The translations under genes were made by a program, and so were the position numbers. Positions 11,879 through 21,810 of a stretch of 64,000 nucleotides of DNA are shown in pieces. Position 1 is the first letter of the stretch. Every line of letters begins with the position of its first letter. The stretch comes from Rhizopus sp. PT2906 (taxonomy: Eukaryota > Mucoromycota > Mucoromycetes > Mucorales > Rhizopodaceae), in the NCBI GenBank assembly GCA_025529335.1, contig JAMYHX010000156.1:18974-82973 (forward strand), read 5' to 3'. The notes under the pieces are model-generated. The model was not told where the DNA came from. It was given only the letters and a program-made list of their open reading frames with translations, and made no database searches.

Positions 11879-13721
11879 TTATTTTTGCCTACTACTACTG
11901 CCATGACTACTGCTACTGCTGCTGTTCATCGTGGACGTACTGTTGAGCAATTTACGGGTATTGAAAGGCTTGTCGTCAGGGGAAACAATCCGCCATACCT
12001 TGATCCAACCACGTTGATCAGCCGTGACGATGATGTGTCCTTCTTGTTCTTGTGTCATATCGCTCGCAGCAGAGAGTCGTCGTGTGTTTGTTTTCTTGAA
12101 CCCTTGGCGTGCTTTTGCAGGCGCAAAGACGGCTGCGGTCACAGTGTAATCATGGGCTTCAAAGTATTCGGTTTGGTTCTTGCTGTTGCTTTTATGGTTA
12201 TTTTTCGATTCATCGTCTCTTCTCTTTAGCCATTTCGACAGTCCTGAATTGTGTGATTGCGTTGGCATATGAAGCGTTAGGTCGCCTAGTGCTGATTCTT
12301 CAACAAGATGAGATGTGAGATTAGTTTGTTCAGTTCGCCAGATATAGGTGTGGCAGTCTTCAGATCCAGAAATGATGTAGTAGCCGTCATCACTAAGAGT
12401 TATTTAGACATTTTTTTTCTTTTGCTCTTTCTTTTTATTACCTAAAAGTAGCTTTAATCTGAAGATTGGTGTTTAGAATACCTTTGTATTTAAAGATGAG
12501 ACTCTTGTCCTTCATGTTGAACAGCCTCACTCGAGAATCATTTGTGGAAATCAAGATCTTTTCTTCAGTTGGAGGCATACCCGGCATGACTTCAATCCCT
12601 GTCACCTTGGGTCCCTTTTTCTTGTTCTTTTTAGCAAGGATGGATATCTGTGTGTTATATTTCAAGCCCTGGGTTTCAAAAAAGTAACAATATCCATCAT
12701 CAGAACCAGCGATTACCGTCTTACCATCGAGGGTAAAGCCGACGGCCGTAACGTGCTTGAATCCTGGTGCCTCGTTCCAGAATGCTACACGTTTTTCAGG
12801 TATACTCCAAATCCTGATACGACCATCCATCGAACTAGACAGAAAGAAGCGGTCATCCTTGGGATGAAACTTGACGGAGGTGACAAAGTTTAGATGTTGG
12901 AATACACAGAGGCAGTCATTTTGTGAGACGTGCCATAGTCTATTAGAAAGTTAATATTTATACACATATGAAGAATAAGGACACATATGTACCTTACTGT
13001 GTTGTCCATGGAGCTTGACAATAAGAAATCATTCTAATGTATATTATTACCATGACTGATACCCTATTTCTTGATATACCTTTGACCATGCAATATCCAA
13101 TATGTCTGCTGTGTGTCCTTGGTATTCTCTATAGGGAGTATCGTCTAGTGCTTGAATTGAATTTTCAGTTGTTTGTAATTTCCAGACGAGTACAGTACAG
13201 CTCTGGCCAGCAGAAGCCAGGTATTGACCGTCTTTGTTAAACCGAAGTGTCCAGATAGCGCCATAGGGGCTATTGTCTCCAAGATCGTCTGGAGGAGGAT
13301 CACTGGTGGATATGACTTGTGCAAGCATAAGGCGTGAAAACTCTTGGTTTTGCTTCTTGTATTTTGTTTTTGTCTTTTTTTTTTTTTTTTTAAATCAGCA
13401 AGAGTAGAAATAAAACAAGAAACATACTTGCCTTAATATATTGATGAGGCTTTACTGTTGGTGTTGAGACACTTGTCTGAGGTACTATGTTTTCTTCTTC
13501 GGTAGATTCCATGCTGTTCTCGTCTTCTTCAGATTCTTCTTCGTCTGTATAATCAAGATGGTCTTTAGCTACAGTGCTTGGTGCAATCTGTTTCTTTTTG
13601 AGTCCAAGCCTTTCAAAGAAACTTCTTTTTTGTTTTCTTAAGGGTCCTTTTTTTAGTTAAGAGCTATTGTATATGTTTCAGATGCATTACTTATTAACTG
13701 TTGTTGTATCTCCTTCTTCAT
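11879..13721 (-). CDS. WDR44-like WD40 repeat protein
   Basis: Six exons on the minus strand: 13721-13691, 13646-13432, 13373-13080, 13033-12993, 12939-12442 and 12392-11879, giving about 530 residues. An acidic N-terminus (FFERLGLKKK, then DYTDEEESEEDE) leads into QYIK and EFSRLMLAQ, the approach segment seen in WDR44/Rab11-binding proteins and in fungal relatives such as yeast Dgr2. WD40 repeats follow (TLRFNKDGQYLASAGQ; LDIAWSKNDFLLSSSMDNTVRLWH; VKFHPKDDRFFLSSSMDGRIRIWS; HIIVTADQRGWIKVWR). The human member binds Rab11 in membrane recycling; here that role is inferred. The third intron boundary uses a GC donor (13431-13374). The start is uncertain: the chosen ATG follows an in-frame stop, but an upstream exon cannot be excluded. 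The C-terminus is Ser-rich. Confidence 0.8.
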
Positions 13722-13934
13722 CTAAAAAGGCATCAAGAACAATTGAGGAATCTATTGGTCATATTGTCTGTTATATGCAGGTTCAATTGTATATGTTCTT
13801 ACTTGTACCTTTATTCTTCGGCTTCCCTTCTTCACTTGTAGCGTAGGTCATAAAAGGAAATACAAAAAATAAGCAAGTTGCACGTTTTGAATATTTTTGA
13901 GGTACAGCATGAATAATCCCCTTAGATATACACT

Positions 13935-14206
13935 CTTTCTGAAAAGTAAATTCGCCTGTGATTGAAAATAAATGCACCCAATGGTGAGAACAAGACTCAT
14001 GCTGTATGAAATGTAAATTCGTCGTCGCCAAGAGTACTTTCGTAGTATCAGCCTTGACATCCATGGATACACTGTATTTCCAAATTTAGATGTCGTATTG
14101 AAACCATTGTAATGTTGTCAGAGTAATAACTACATATACTCATTTTTTTCCTTTTTGACATGATATCATTTTATTCAAACATATTTTTCTTTGTCGTCTT
14201 TTTACG
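13935..14206 (-). repeat. dispersed repeat, copy A
   Basis: Two blocks of this segment, read on the minus strand, recur on the plus strand at 40106-40157 and about 40588-40704. The first block (about 14206-14150) includes AAAGACGACAAAGAAAAATA and TGTTTGAATAAAA and differs at only a few positions. The second (about 14050-13938) includes TTGGCGACGACGAATTTACA and is about 85% identical, with mostly transition differences. Between the blocks the two copies differ in length (about 100 versus 430 bp). It sits between the divergent WD40 and FUN30 genes. It may be a degraded mobile element or a segmental copy of the promoter or 5' exon. Confidence 0.7.
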
Positions 14207-14371
14207 TCCTCTTCCTGTCTTGTCTAATTATTAGTTTAATTGATTCGTCCTGTTAAGGGGGAATGGTTGTGACAGCTATTTTTCATGCGTCACACTCATA
14301 AGCATCCTTTCTTAAATTTTTCAAAGTATATCTCTCTTTCTCTCTTTATATCTCCCTTTACCTCTTTAGAT

Positions 14372-17053
14372 ATGTCGCAAGGATCTACTGTACCCAAGAG
14401 GACAATATCATCATTCTTTCCCTCTATTAAAGATAACAGCAATAGTAATAATACAACGCAAAAAGTACCTGTCAAGAATTTCCTCAAGAGCGGCAACAGA
14501 ACTTTTGCTAGTCCTTCCAGTGGACCCTTTTCGTTATCAAGCACAGTATTTAAAAACGAAAATGAAGCAAGGAAAAAAGCTCTTTCAGATGATGAAGAAG
14601 AAGAAAACGTAAGAGTCTTACGAAAAAGAAAAAAGGGACCTACAAGGCGAATTGTGACGTTTTCTTCAGATGAAGAAGAAGAAGAAGAAGAAGAAGAAGA
14701 GATAATAAGAAAGAAACCAAGTAGAATGATTCAGATATCCGATGACGACGATGAAGATTTTATAGACGAAAATGAACAACAAAACAAACGTTTAGAAGGA
14801 ACAAATCGGGAGACCAATATTCAAAAAATGGCAAATCTCTATCCAAAGATACCAATAGAAGAGGTCGAAGCAGTCTATCGAGAAAACGGATACAATATGG
14901 TCAAGACTGTGCTTGACCTCGCATCCTATGACGGGTCAAAGAAACGCAGAACAGAGGATGCGATGGAACTTGACATGAGAGGCCGTAACATCCTCAAAAA
15001 GTCCAACAGAGAAGCAGAGATGCTTAAATTCTTTAATACAGCCACCTCACAGGACATACAAGAATTGACTGGCTGTAAACCGCATATTGCAGATAAGCTC
15101 ATACAAGAGCTTCGTCCTTTTGAAAATGTGGATGATCTTTCAAACAAGCTAAAGAAAGAACGAGGCATGAGTGTAAAGTACATAAACACCTACCTTGAGA
15201 TCAACGAAGGATATGATGCAGTAGACGAAATCATTAAAGAAATCGAACAGACAGGAAGTCAGCTACAAAGCATCTTGAACATTTGGAAAGAGATGTCTTC
15301 CGAAAATAATAGCGAAGAAGAAGAAAATGATAATGAAGGGGAAGAGGACGAGAAGGCAGGACTTCATCTGGTTGACATCAATCTAGCCAAGGTCGATAAA
15401 ACCAGTCCGTTGTACAAGGACGCGCTCAACGGATTCTTGACAGAACAACCCGAAATTATCAGCAAGGAGATCCAATTAAAAGATTATCAATTGCTTGGTA
15501 TCAACTGGATGCTGCTACTCTATCGCAAGAACATCTCTGGTATCCTAGCCGACGAAATGGGATTAGGCAAGACGGCTCAAGTGATCAGTTTCCTGGGTAG
15601 GCTGTATGAGCTGGGCGATCATGGCCCACATTTGATTATCGTCCCAGCATCCACCATTGAGAATTGGTCACGAGAATTCAAAAAGTTCTGTCCGAGTCTA
15701 AATGTGAGAATGTACCATGGTACACAACCAGAAAGAATGGATCAGCGATACGAACTGGAAGAGGATGAATATGAAGTGATCCTCACGACTTACAATACAG
15801 CTACGGGTAGTGTAGAAGATAGGTCCTTTTTGAAGAATATTAAGTTCAAAAGCGTAATATTGGACGAAGGCCATATGATCAAAAACTGTACAAGTGCAAG
15901 ATACAAATACCTCATGAAGATTAAAAGCCAATTCAAGTTATTGTTGACTGGTACACCGCTTCAAAATAACCTGCAAGAGTTGGTGTCCCTTTTAACCTTC
16001 ATTATGCCTAATACCTTTAAAAACTATGAAGAAGAAATACGATCGATATTCAAGATCAAGACCAACGAATCATTATTGCAAAAGAAGAGAATCATACGAG
16101 CAAAGCAAATGATGACGCCCTTTTTATTGCGTAGAAAAAAGAAGGACGTGTTGAAGGATTTACCACAAAAGATAGAGATTATAGAAGAATGCGAAATGAC
16201 AAAGCAGCAACAAGATGTATATAATTCAATACTAGAAAATAGAACTCAAGAAAGGATGGAGAATATCATTATTCACCTAAGGAAAGCAGCCGATCATCCA
16301 CTCTTGTTTAGACACCTGTACACAGATGACGTGTTGAGAAAGATGACCAAGGATATCATGAAGGATGTCAAATACTGGGATTCGAATGAAGAATACGTAT
16401 ATGAAGATATGACGGTGATGTCAGATTATGAATTGAATGAACTTTGTAAAGAAAACAGGACGATTAAAAAGTATCAGCTGAGTAATGAAGAATGGATGAA
16501 CTCGGGCAAGATCACCAAGTTGAAAGAAATACTGCAAGACAAGATAAAAAACAAGGAAAAAGTATTGATCTTTAGTCAGTTCACGAGGATGTTAAATATT
16601 CTAGAACTCGTCATGCAGACCTTGGATATAAAATATAGACGATTGGATGGAGAGACAAAGGTGATGGAAAGACAAGAGGTCATTGACGAATTCAATCAAG
16701 ATGAATCTATTCCCGTATTCTTACTAAGTACAAAAGCAGGTGGATTTGGTATCAATTTGACATCTGCAAATATCGTTATCCTTTATGACTTGGACTTTAA
16801 TCCTCAAAACGACAAGCAAGCAGAAGATAGGGCTCATAGAGTGGGTCAGACCAAAGATGTGACAGTGATTAAACTCATATGTAAAAATTCGATTGAAGAA
16901 TACATCTTGAAGATGGCAGATATCAAGTTAAGGCTAGACAAGACTATTTCAAGTGATGAACTGCTTTTACAACAACATTTGTTATTGACTAATAACAACA
17001 ACAACAACAACAACAACAATAATAATAATAATAATAATACTAGAAGCAAATAA
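14372..17053 (+). CDS. FUN30: FUN30/SMARCAD1-type SNF2 chromatin remodeller
   Basis: Single-exon gene of 893 residues. The open frame extends 29 codons upstream, but the second ATG (MSQGSTVPKR) starts an ordinary sequence and is preferred. The N-terminus has KRTISSFFPS, a PIP-box-like motif. An acidic region and a CUE ubiquitin-binding-like domain follow (ETNIQKMANLYPKIPIEEVE, about residues 145-185). The SNF2 ATPase has motif I ADEMGLGKT, motif II DEGH, motif III LTGTPLQNN, then the C-terminal helicase with FSQFTRMLNILE, STKAGGFGINLT and QAEDRAHRVGQT. The CUE plus split SNF2 helicase identifies the Fun30 family, which acts in heterochromatin maintenance and DNA-end resection. The C-terminus ends in an Asn tract encoded by an AAC/AAT repeat (about 16994-17038). 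It ends only 23 bp from the convergent histidine kinase gene. Confidence 0.93.
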   Translation: MSQGSTVPKRTISSFFPSIKDNSNSNNTTQKVPVKNFLKSGNRTFASPSSGPFSLSSTVFKNENEARKKALSDDEEEENVRVLRKRKKGPTRRIVTFSSDEEEEEEEEEEIIRKKPSRMIQISDDDDEDFIDENEQQNKRLEGTNRETNIQKMANLYPKIPIEEVEAVYRENGYNMVKTVLDLASYDGSKKRRTEDAMELDMRGRNILKKSNREAEMLKFFNTATSQDIQELTGCKPHIADKLIQELRPFENVDDLSNKLKKERGMSVKYINTYLEINEGYDAVDEIIKEIEQTGSQLQSILNIWKEMSSENNSEEEENDNEGEEDEKAGLHLVDINLAKVDKTSPLYKDALNGFLTEQPEIISKEIQLKDYQLLGINWMLLLYRKNISGILADEMGLGKTAQVISFLGRLYELGDHGPHLIIVPASTIENWSREFKKFCPSLNVRMYHGTQPERMDQRYELEEDEYEVILTTYNTATGSVEDRSFLKNIKFKSVILDEGHMIKNCTSARYKYLMKIKSQFKLLLTGTPLQNNLQELVSLLTFIMPNTFKNYEEEIRSIFKIKTNESLLQKKRIIRAKQMMTPFLLRRKKKDVLKDLPQKIEIIEECEMTKQQQDVYNSILENRTQERMENIIIHLRKAADHPLLFRHLYTDDVLRKMTKDIMKDVKYWDSNEEYVYEDMTVMSDYELNELCKENRTIKKYQLSNEEWMNSGKITKLKEILQDKIKNKEKVLIFSQFTRMLNILELVMQTLDIKYRRLDGETKVMERQEVIDEFNQDESIPVFLLSTKAGGFGINLTSANIVILYDLDFNPQNDKQAEDRAHRVGQTKDVTVIKLICKNSIEEYILKMADIKLRLDKTISSDELLLQQHLLLTNNNNNNNNNNNNNNNNTRSK
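16994..17038 (+). repeat. AAC/AAT triplet repeat coding poly-Asn
   Basis: About 15 consecutive Asn codons, first AAC then AAT, immediately before the FUN30 stop codon. The codon shift inside the tract shows it is not a recent pure expansion. Confidence 0.9.
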
Positions 17054-17075
17054 AGATAAATAATAATATGTACAT

Positions 17076-19939
17076 TCACACAATCATCGGATCGTCCTTC
17101 TCAACCACCAATTTTCGACGCTTTTTGCGATTGTTTGCACATGTTTTTAGCGCTGATTTCATTTCTACCATCGTGAACGGTTTACTTATGAAATCATTCA
17201 TGCCTGCATCAATACAGATTTGTCTATCTTCTCTTGATGCTGATGCGGTGAGAGCAATGATGTAAACATCCACACAATTGAGTAATTCACTGTTTTCTTT
17301 GCTTCTTTCCTTTATGATCTCTCTTGTTACTTCTAAGCCATCCATCTCTGGCATATAAAGATCCATAAAGATCACATCAAACACGCTGTTCTTCATCAAA
17401 CTGAGTACTTCTTTTCCATTGTTGGCAATCACTACGTCAATATATCCTAGTCTTTTTAATATGCTTATAGCTATCTTTTGATTCAGTATGTTGTCCTCTG
17501 CTAATAGTATTCTTAATGGATGCACCTTGGCCAAATTTTCCTCTTTTCCTTGTGGTTTGCGTGCATAGGGTTTTATATTTGCTCTTGATGACGTACTATT
17601 ATTATTGTTGTTGTTGTTTCCAGCTGCACTCATAATACTGATAGAACCTGTATTTGTGTTGTTATTCTTTCTACCATCTAGCGCTTGGGCGTCCTCTGCC
17701 ATAGGGGAATCGCTCACTTCATCCAGCTGATGGGGTGCCGCCCTGGTCAAGAGCGGTCTTTGATGTGGATGTGGTGCTGGTATAAAGTTGGTATTGTTGT
17801 TGTTATTATTGTTATTAGTGTTGTTATTACTACTGTTATTACTGTGGTTATTATTGCTGGTACTACTGAAATAAGTTGAGTTGGACAGTGTAGGTAAAGG
17901 TGACACAATGTCAAGCGGGTTGGAGTGGCTGCTACTATCCGAGATGGTTGAAGAGGGTGAAGAGGGTGAATTCATATAACAATTTGTAGGGGTTGTATTA
18001 CTATCGCTACTATAATGTCTTCCTCTTGGTGCTACTGTCATGGGTAAAGTCAATGCGAATCTAGATCCAACACCTTCCTCTGATTCAACCCAGACGCATC
18101 CGCCCATTCGATTGACGAGTGTACTTGATATAGCCAGACCTAATCCTGTACCTCCGTATCTTCTCGCTGTGGATATATCAATTTGTGAAAATGACTTGAA
18201 TAATTTTGGTAGTCTGTCTGCTGGTATGCCAATACCCGTGTCGGTCACTGATATCTCTAATACTGCCTTTTCACTGAAATAGTCCATATCGTCATCTGTA
18301 GTGGGTGATGTTCCTTTGTTACTAAAACTATCCTTTCTTTCCTGCATAGCTCTCGTCCATATAGTCTCGATCTTTGCATCGTATCGCTCTTTGAATGTCA
18401 TACGTTTATCTGATCCCGCTTGTTGCTGTTGTTGTTGTTGTTGAGGTGTACGAGGCGTTGGCATAGATCGTTTGATACGAATGTAAATACCACCTTGTTT
18501 TGTAAACTAACTCCTAGTATGTTAGCTCCTAAAGTAAAAGGAGTGGGGGATAAAGGTACCTTGACTGCATTTGATAATAAATTTAATATAATTTGTGTTA
18601 ATCTCATTGTATCTCCTAATAAATGATCTGGCACGTCTGAATCTATTCTCCAAATAATCGGTAATACCGTCTTGCCCTTTTTATGCATGAATGGCTTCAA
18701 GAGTATTCCGCTGGCTTCTAATTGTTGAATAAATTGTGGTAATGGAATATTGTCATCTTTATCAGGTGGACATTCTAATACGTAAACAGCTTTGTTATGT
18801 TGATTCATGGCTGCTTGATGTCTAGCCATACTGAGTGAATCTGCATATGTATGAGTCATATTGAATAGATGCATACATTAAATGTGTATACCTTTCAAAC
18901 ATTTTCTTAAACTGAATCTTCTTGTCTCTAGTTTAAACTTGGGATCATGATTTAATTTAGAAATATCCAAGATATCATTGACAATCTAAAAAAAAAAGGT
19001 ATGAGCAGGTGTTTTGTGCATTTGAATGTTCTTATTACAGTCAAGATATGATTTCCACTTGTTTGAATAAGTTCTAAGTGCTCCACTTGTTCACTATTCA
19101 GATTGAGTCTTTCTTGCAATAATAAATCGGTCAAGGCAATGACTGCATTCATAGGTGTTCTAATAAATGGTGTGAGTCGTAAAGAAGGAGAAGAATAGGT
19201 AAAAAGTAGAACCTTATTTCATGACTCATGTCTGCTAAAAATTTCAGCTTATTTTCTGCATCCAAAATGGCTAAATCTCTTGCAATCATCAGCTGTTCTT
19301 CTCTACTTGTTTGATTCAACTCGTTTATACATCGTTTACTGACTTTAAATAATAGATCCCTATCCTCAACTTGATCATCGCTCATCACGCAGAGAATACC
19401 ATTTCTTTCTTTCTTTTCTTTTGTTAGTTGAATGCCAATAAACTGTTTAAATAGAGGATAGATATCTTCTTCGACTAGATGTGGATCTTGAATGATACAC
19501 GGGTTTGAAATGTCACTTGATGATAATGTCTTTATGAAGGGTGAGTTGGTATTTAGTAAAGAAATTGGAATAATACTATTGGGTTTCCTATTGAACATAT
19601 GAGGAATATATACATATGATAGAGTGCATCTATTTACATGTTTTTGGTATGGTTCATCTTGGTTGAATATATCGATCGTATCATCAAATAATGATCACTC
19701 CACTCGTTTATTTTTTCTTCACCTTCAGGAGAACTCGATCGAGATATGACATTACATTTGCCTTCTGTTTGAGGATAAATCGTCAATAGTTGTTTATATT
19801 CTTCGGTTGATAATAATTGTAATAGTATACACGTATGACTGTTTGTTAGTTCTGCTAGTTCTCTTACAAGATTGTCTAGAAACTGAATGCCGCAATGTGA
19901 AAAGGTAGAGTTATAAAGTTTAAACTCTTTGTTGTCCAT
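17076..19939 (-). CDS. cytosolic hybrid histidine kinase
   Basis: Six exons on the minus strand: 19939-19638, 19587-19213, 19159-19039, 18985-18892, 18840-18560 and 18506-17076, giving 867 residues. The N-terminal 200 residues have GAF-like composition and no membrane segment. The dimerisation domain has DMSHEIRTPMNA, with the phospho-accepting His near residue 224. The ATPase domain has the N box (QIILNLLSNAVKFT), G1 (DTGIGIP) and G2 (GGTGLGLAI). A long Asn/Ser/Thr-rich linker follows, then a receiver domain (LRILLAEDN, acceptor Asp in VIFMDLYMPEMDG near residue 774, Lys in SKPF). Such kinases feed the HOG or related phosphorelay through an HPt protein. The input signal is unknown. A short Q tract lies near 18420-18440. 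All exon phases agree. Confidence 0.92.
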
Positions 19940-20228
19940 ACAAAAAAATAAAAATAAAGAAAAGGAAAGAAAGACAAAAAATTGCTTTTTACACACGGCT
20001 TTCTATTTTCTGTAAAATACACTCTTTTACAGCCTTTTTTTAATCCTAAAATATCTAGACAAAAAAAATTTTGGAGATTGAAAAATATCTGTTTTACTCA
20101 GACTTTCAATCTAGAATTGTGTTTATAAAACAGTATCAAAGTTACTATGGCAACAAAATAGATTGAGTCCAATAAAAAAGATTAAATGTCAAGGATTATT
20201 CATGTCATCTGGTTCAAATATTGACTCT

Positions 20229-21142
20229 TTATTTGTTTTTGGGTTCCAGTAATTTACGATCATGCAGATCCATTGCCCACATAGCACCACTATAATAATA
20301 CATTTAATATAATATCAACATAAACAGAGCAATACTTACCCTATTTGATTTGTGTAAATAAAGAGATAACCAACAAACGGAATCATTTCCAACACAGTAG
20401 CCACGAGACCAAATTGAAAATATTCTACAAACTTTTGTTCAATCCTTCGATGAACTTGTGCATGGGTCCAATGATAGAGATTAAAGTATCTTCTGTGTGC
20501 TTCTCCTGCTCTGAAAAGAGCTTGAATACAAATGAACCCAGCAGGTCCAATCACTGGTATAATATTTAATGGTAATGTCATGATGAAAATAGCTGGCCTC
20601 AAAAGAAAAGCACCCCATGACTCATCATCCTGTTGAGCCGTAATAATGGCAATACTTTGTGGTGAAAGGTACGCATGGTCTCGGAGATCATCTCTATTCT
20701 GCGCAGGTCCACCTACAGCTTCAGCAATCTGCGTCGTATCGTCTTCTTTGACAGGAAGCGCGTTTCGTTCTTGCAGGATAGCATCAAATAAGCGCGTACG
20801 AATGGATCCAACAAAATACGTGCCCAGTTGAATCGTGATAGCTGCTGCCTCAGCACAGCATATGATGCCTGCTGTTGCAGGAACCAAAAAGGATATGGCG
20901 GTTCTGTGGGTTTGAGGTTCTAGTATGGCCTGGTAAACCTTACGTATGATACTCTGTTGAAAACCATAACCATACCGAATGAGAGGAATGACAGTGATTG
21001 CACTCGAAGCAACTACTTTCAATATAGAAAGTAAAATGGGTCCTGCGTATTTCTTTGGGTGATGGAATAAATGAAATAATCCTCGGATAGGATATAAACC
21101 TGGGCCTATCCTTTGTTCTTTGCCTTTCAATATGTTTAGCAT
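20229..21142 (-). CDS. EI24/Rrt8-like multispan membrane protein
   Basis: Two exons (21142-20340, 20289-20229), 287 residues. Several hydrophobic segments can be seen (about residues 35-55, 85-110, 175-215 and 245-265), with YPIRGLFHLFHHPKKY near the N-terminus and a small second exon coding AMWAMDLHDRKLLEP. The start segment (short cytosolic end, G-L-Y/F plus H-P) and the spacing of hydrophobic blocks resemble the EI24 / outer-spore-wall Rrt8 family of ER-type membrane proteins. That assignment rests on pattern memory, so a different membrane family is possible. It is transcribed away from the bromodomain-kinase gene. Confidence 0.6.
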
Positions 21143-21810
21143 AAAAAAGAGTTAGACTCTCAATTCGACTCATGATTTCATCTTTCCCACAATCGAAATG
21201 ACTGCTTTTTCCCCCCACGGCTTTCTCTCAATCAGTACAAAGGCATAGCGTGTATATGATGTACTTTTTAATGTGTACGTATATAATGTTGCGAGTGTAA
21301 ACTAAGCTGAATATTACATACGTCTTTATTGTCTGAAAGCAAGAGTAATAAAAAGGACGGATTTACTCAAATAATGATTGTTTTTTATTATTGTATTGGT
21401 CATTAAAACGCGCTCTCTCTCTCTCTCCTTTTCATATGCTTGTCTGATTACACTTTTGATATGTATCGTAAATTAGCCTGTTCTTCTATCATTGTGTACC
21501 CCGTTGACACTCTTTATCGTACCATTCATTCTTTAAGAATAGAGTAAAAGACTAAAAGGACTAGAACATAGCATACAAGTTTGAGCTTTCATGGATATAC
21601 TAAATAATAAGAACGTTCTTTCTTTAAGGGAAAGCATTCAAAAGAATTTTAATGACTATGTTCAATTTCTCTCTGCAAGAGTGTGACTGGGGAATCACAA
21701 GAACGAATTTCTGTAACCTATTGCTTCTAACCTACTTTCTACTTATTCTCTCGCTCTTTATTTCTCTCCTTTTTATATATAAACATACTGACGATCAAAT
21801 TAGCTTTGCC
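21143..21810. promoter_or_regulatory. divergent intergenic region
   Basis: About 670 bp between two divergent start codons. It contains a (CT)n run at about 21411-21427 and further pyrimidine-rich stretches near the bromodomain-kinase start, typical of promoters here. I see no specific motif. Confidence 0.4.

Noticed and set aside
13783..14064. Minus-strand open frame MDVKADTTKVLL as an extra first exon of the WD40 gene
   Set aside because: It lies inside the dispersed repeat, copy B breaks the frame, and no phase-consistent splice to the next exon was found.
16994..17038. CRISPR-like or microsatellite array of interest
   Set aside because: It is a simple poly-Asn coding tract with no spacers.
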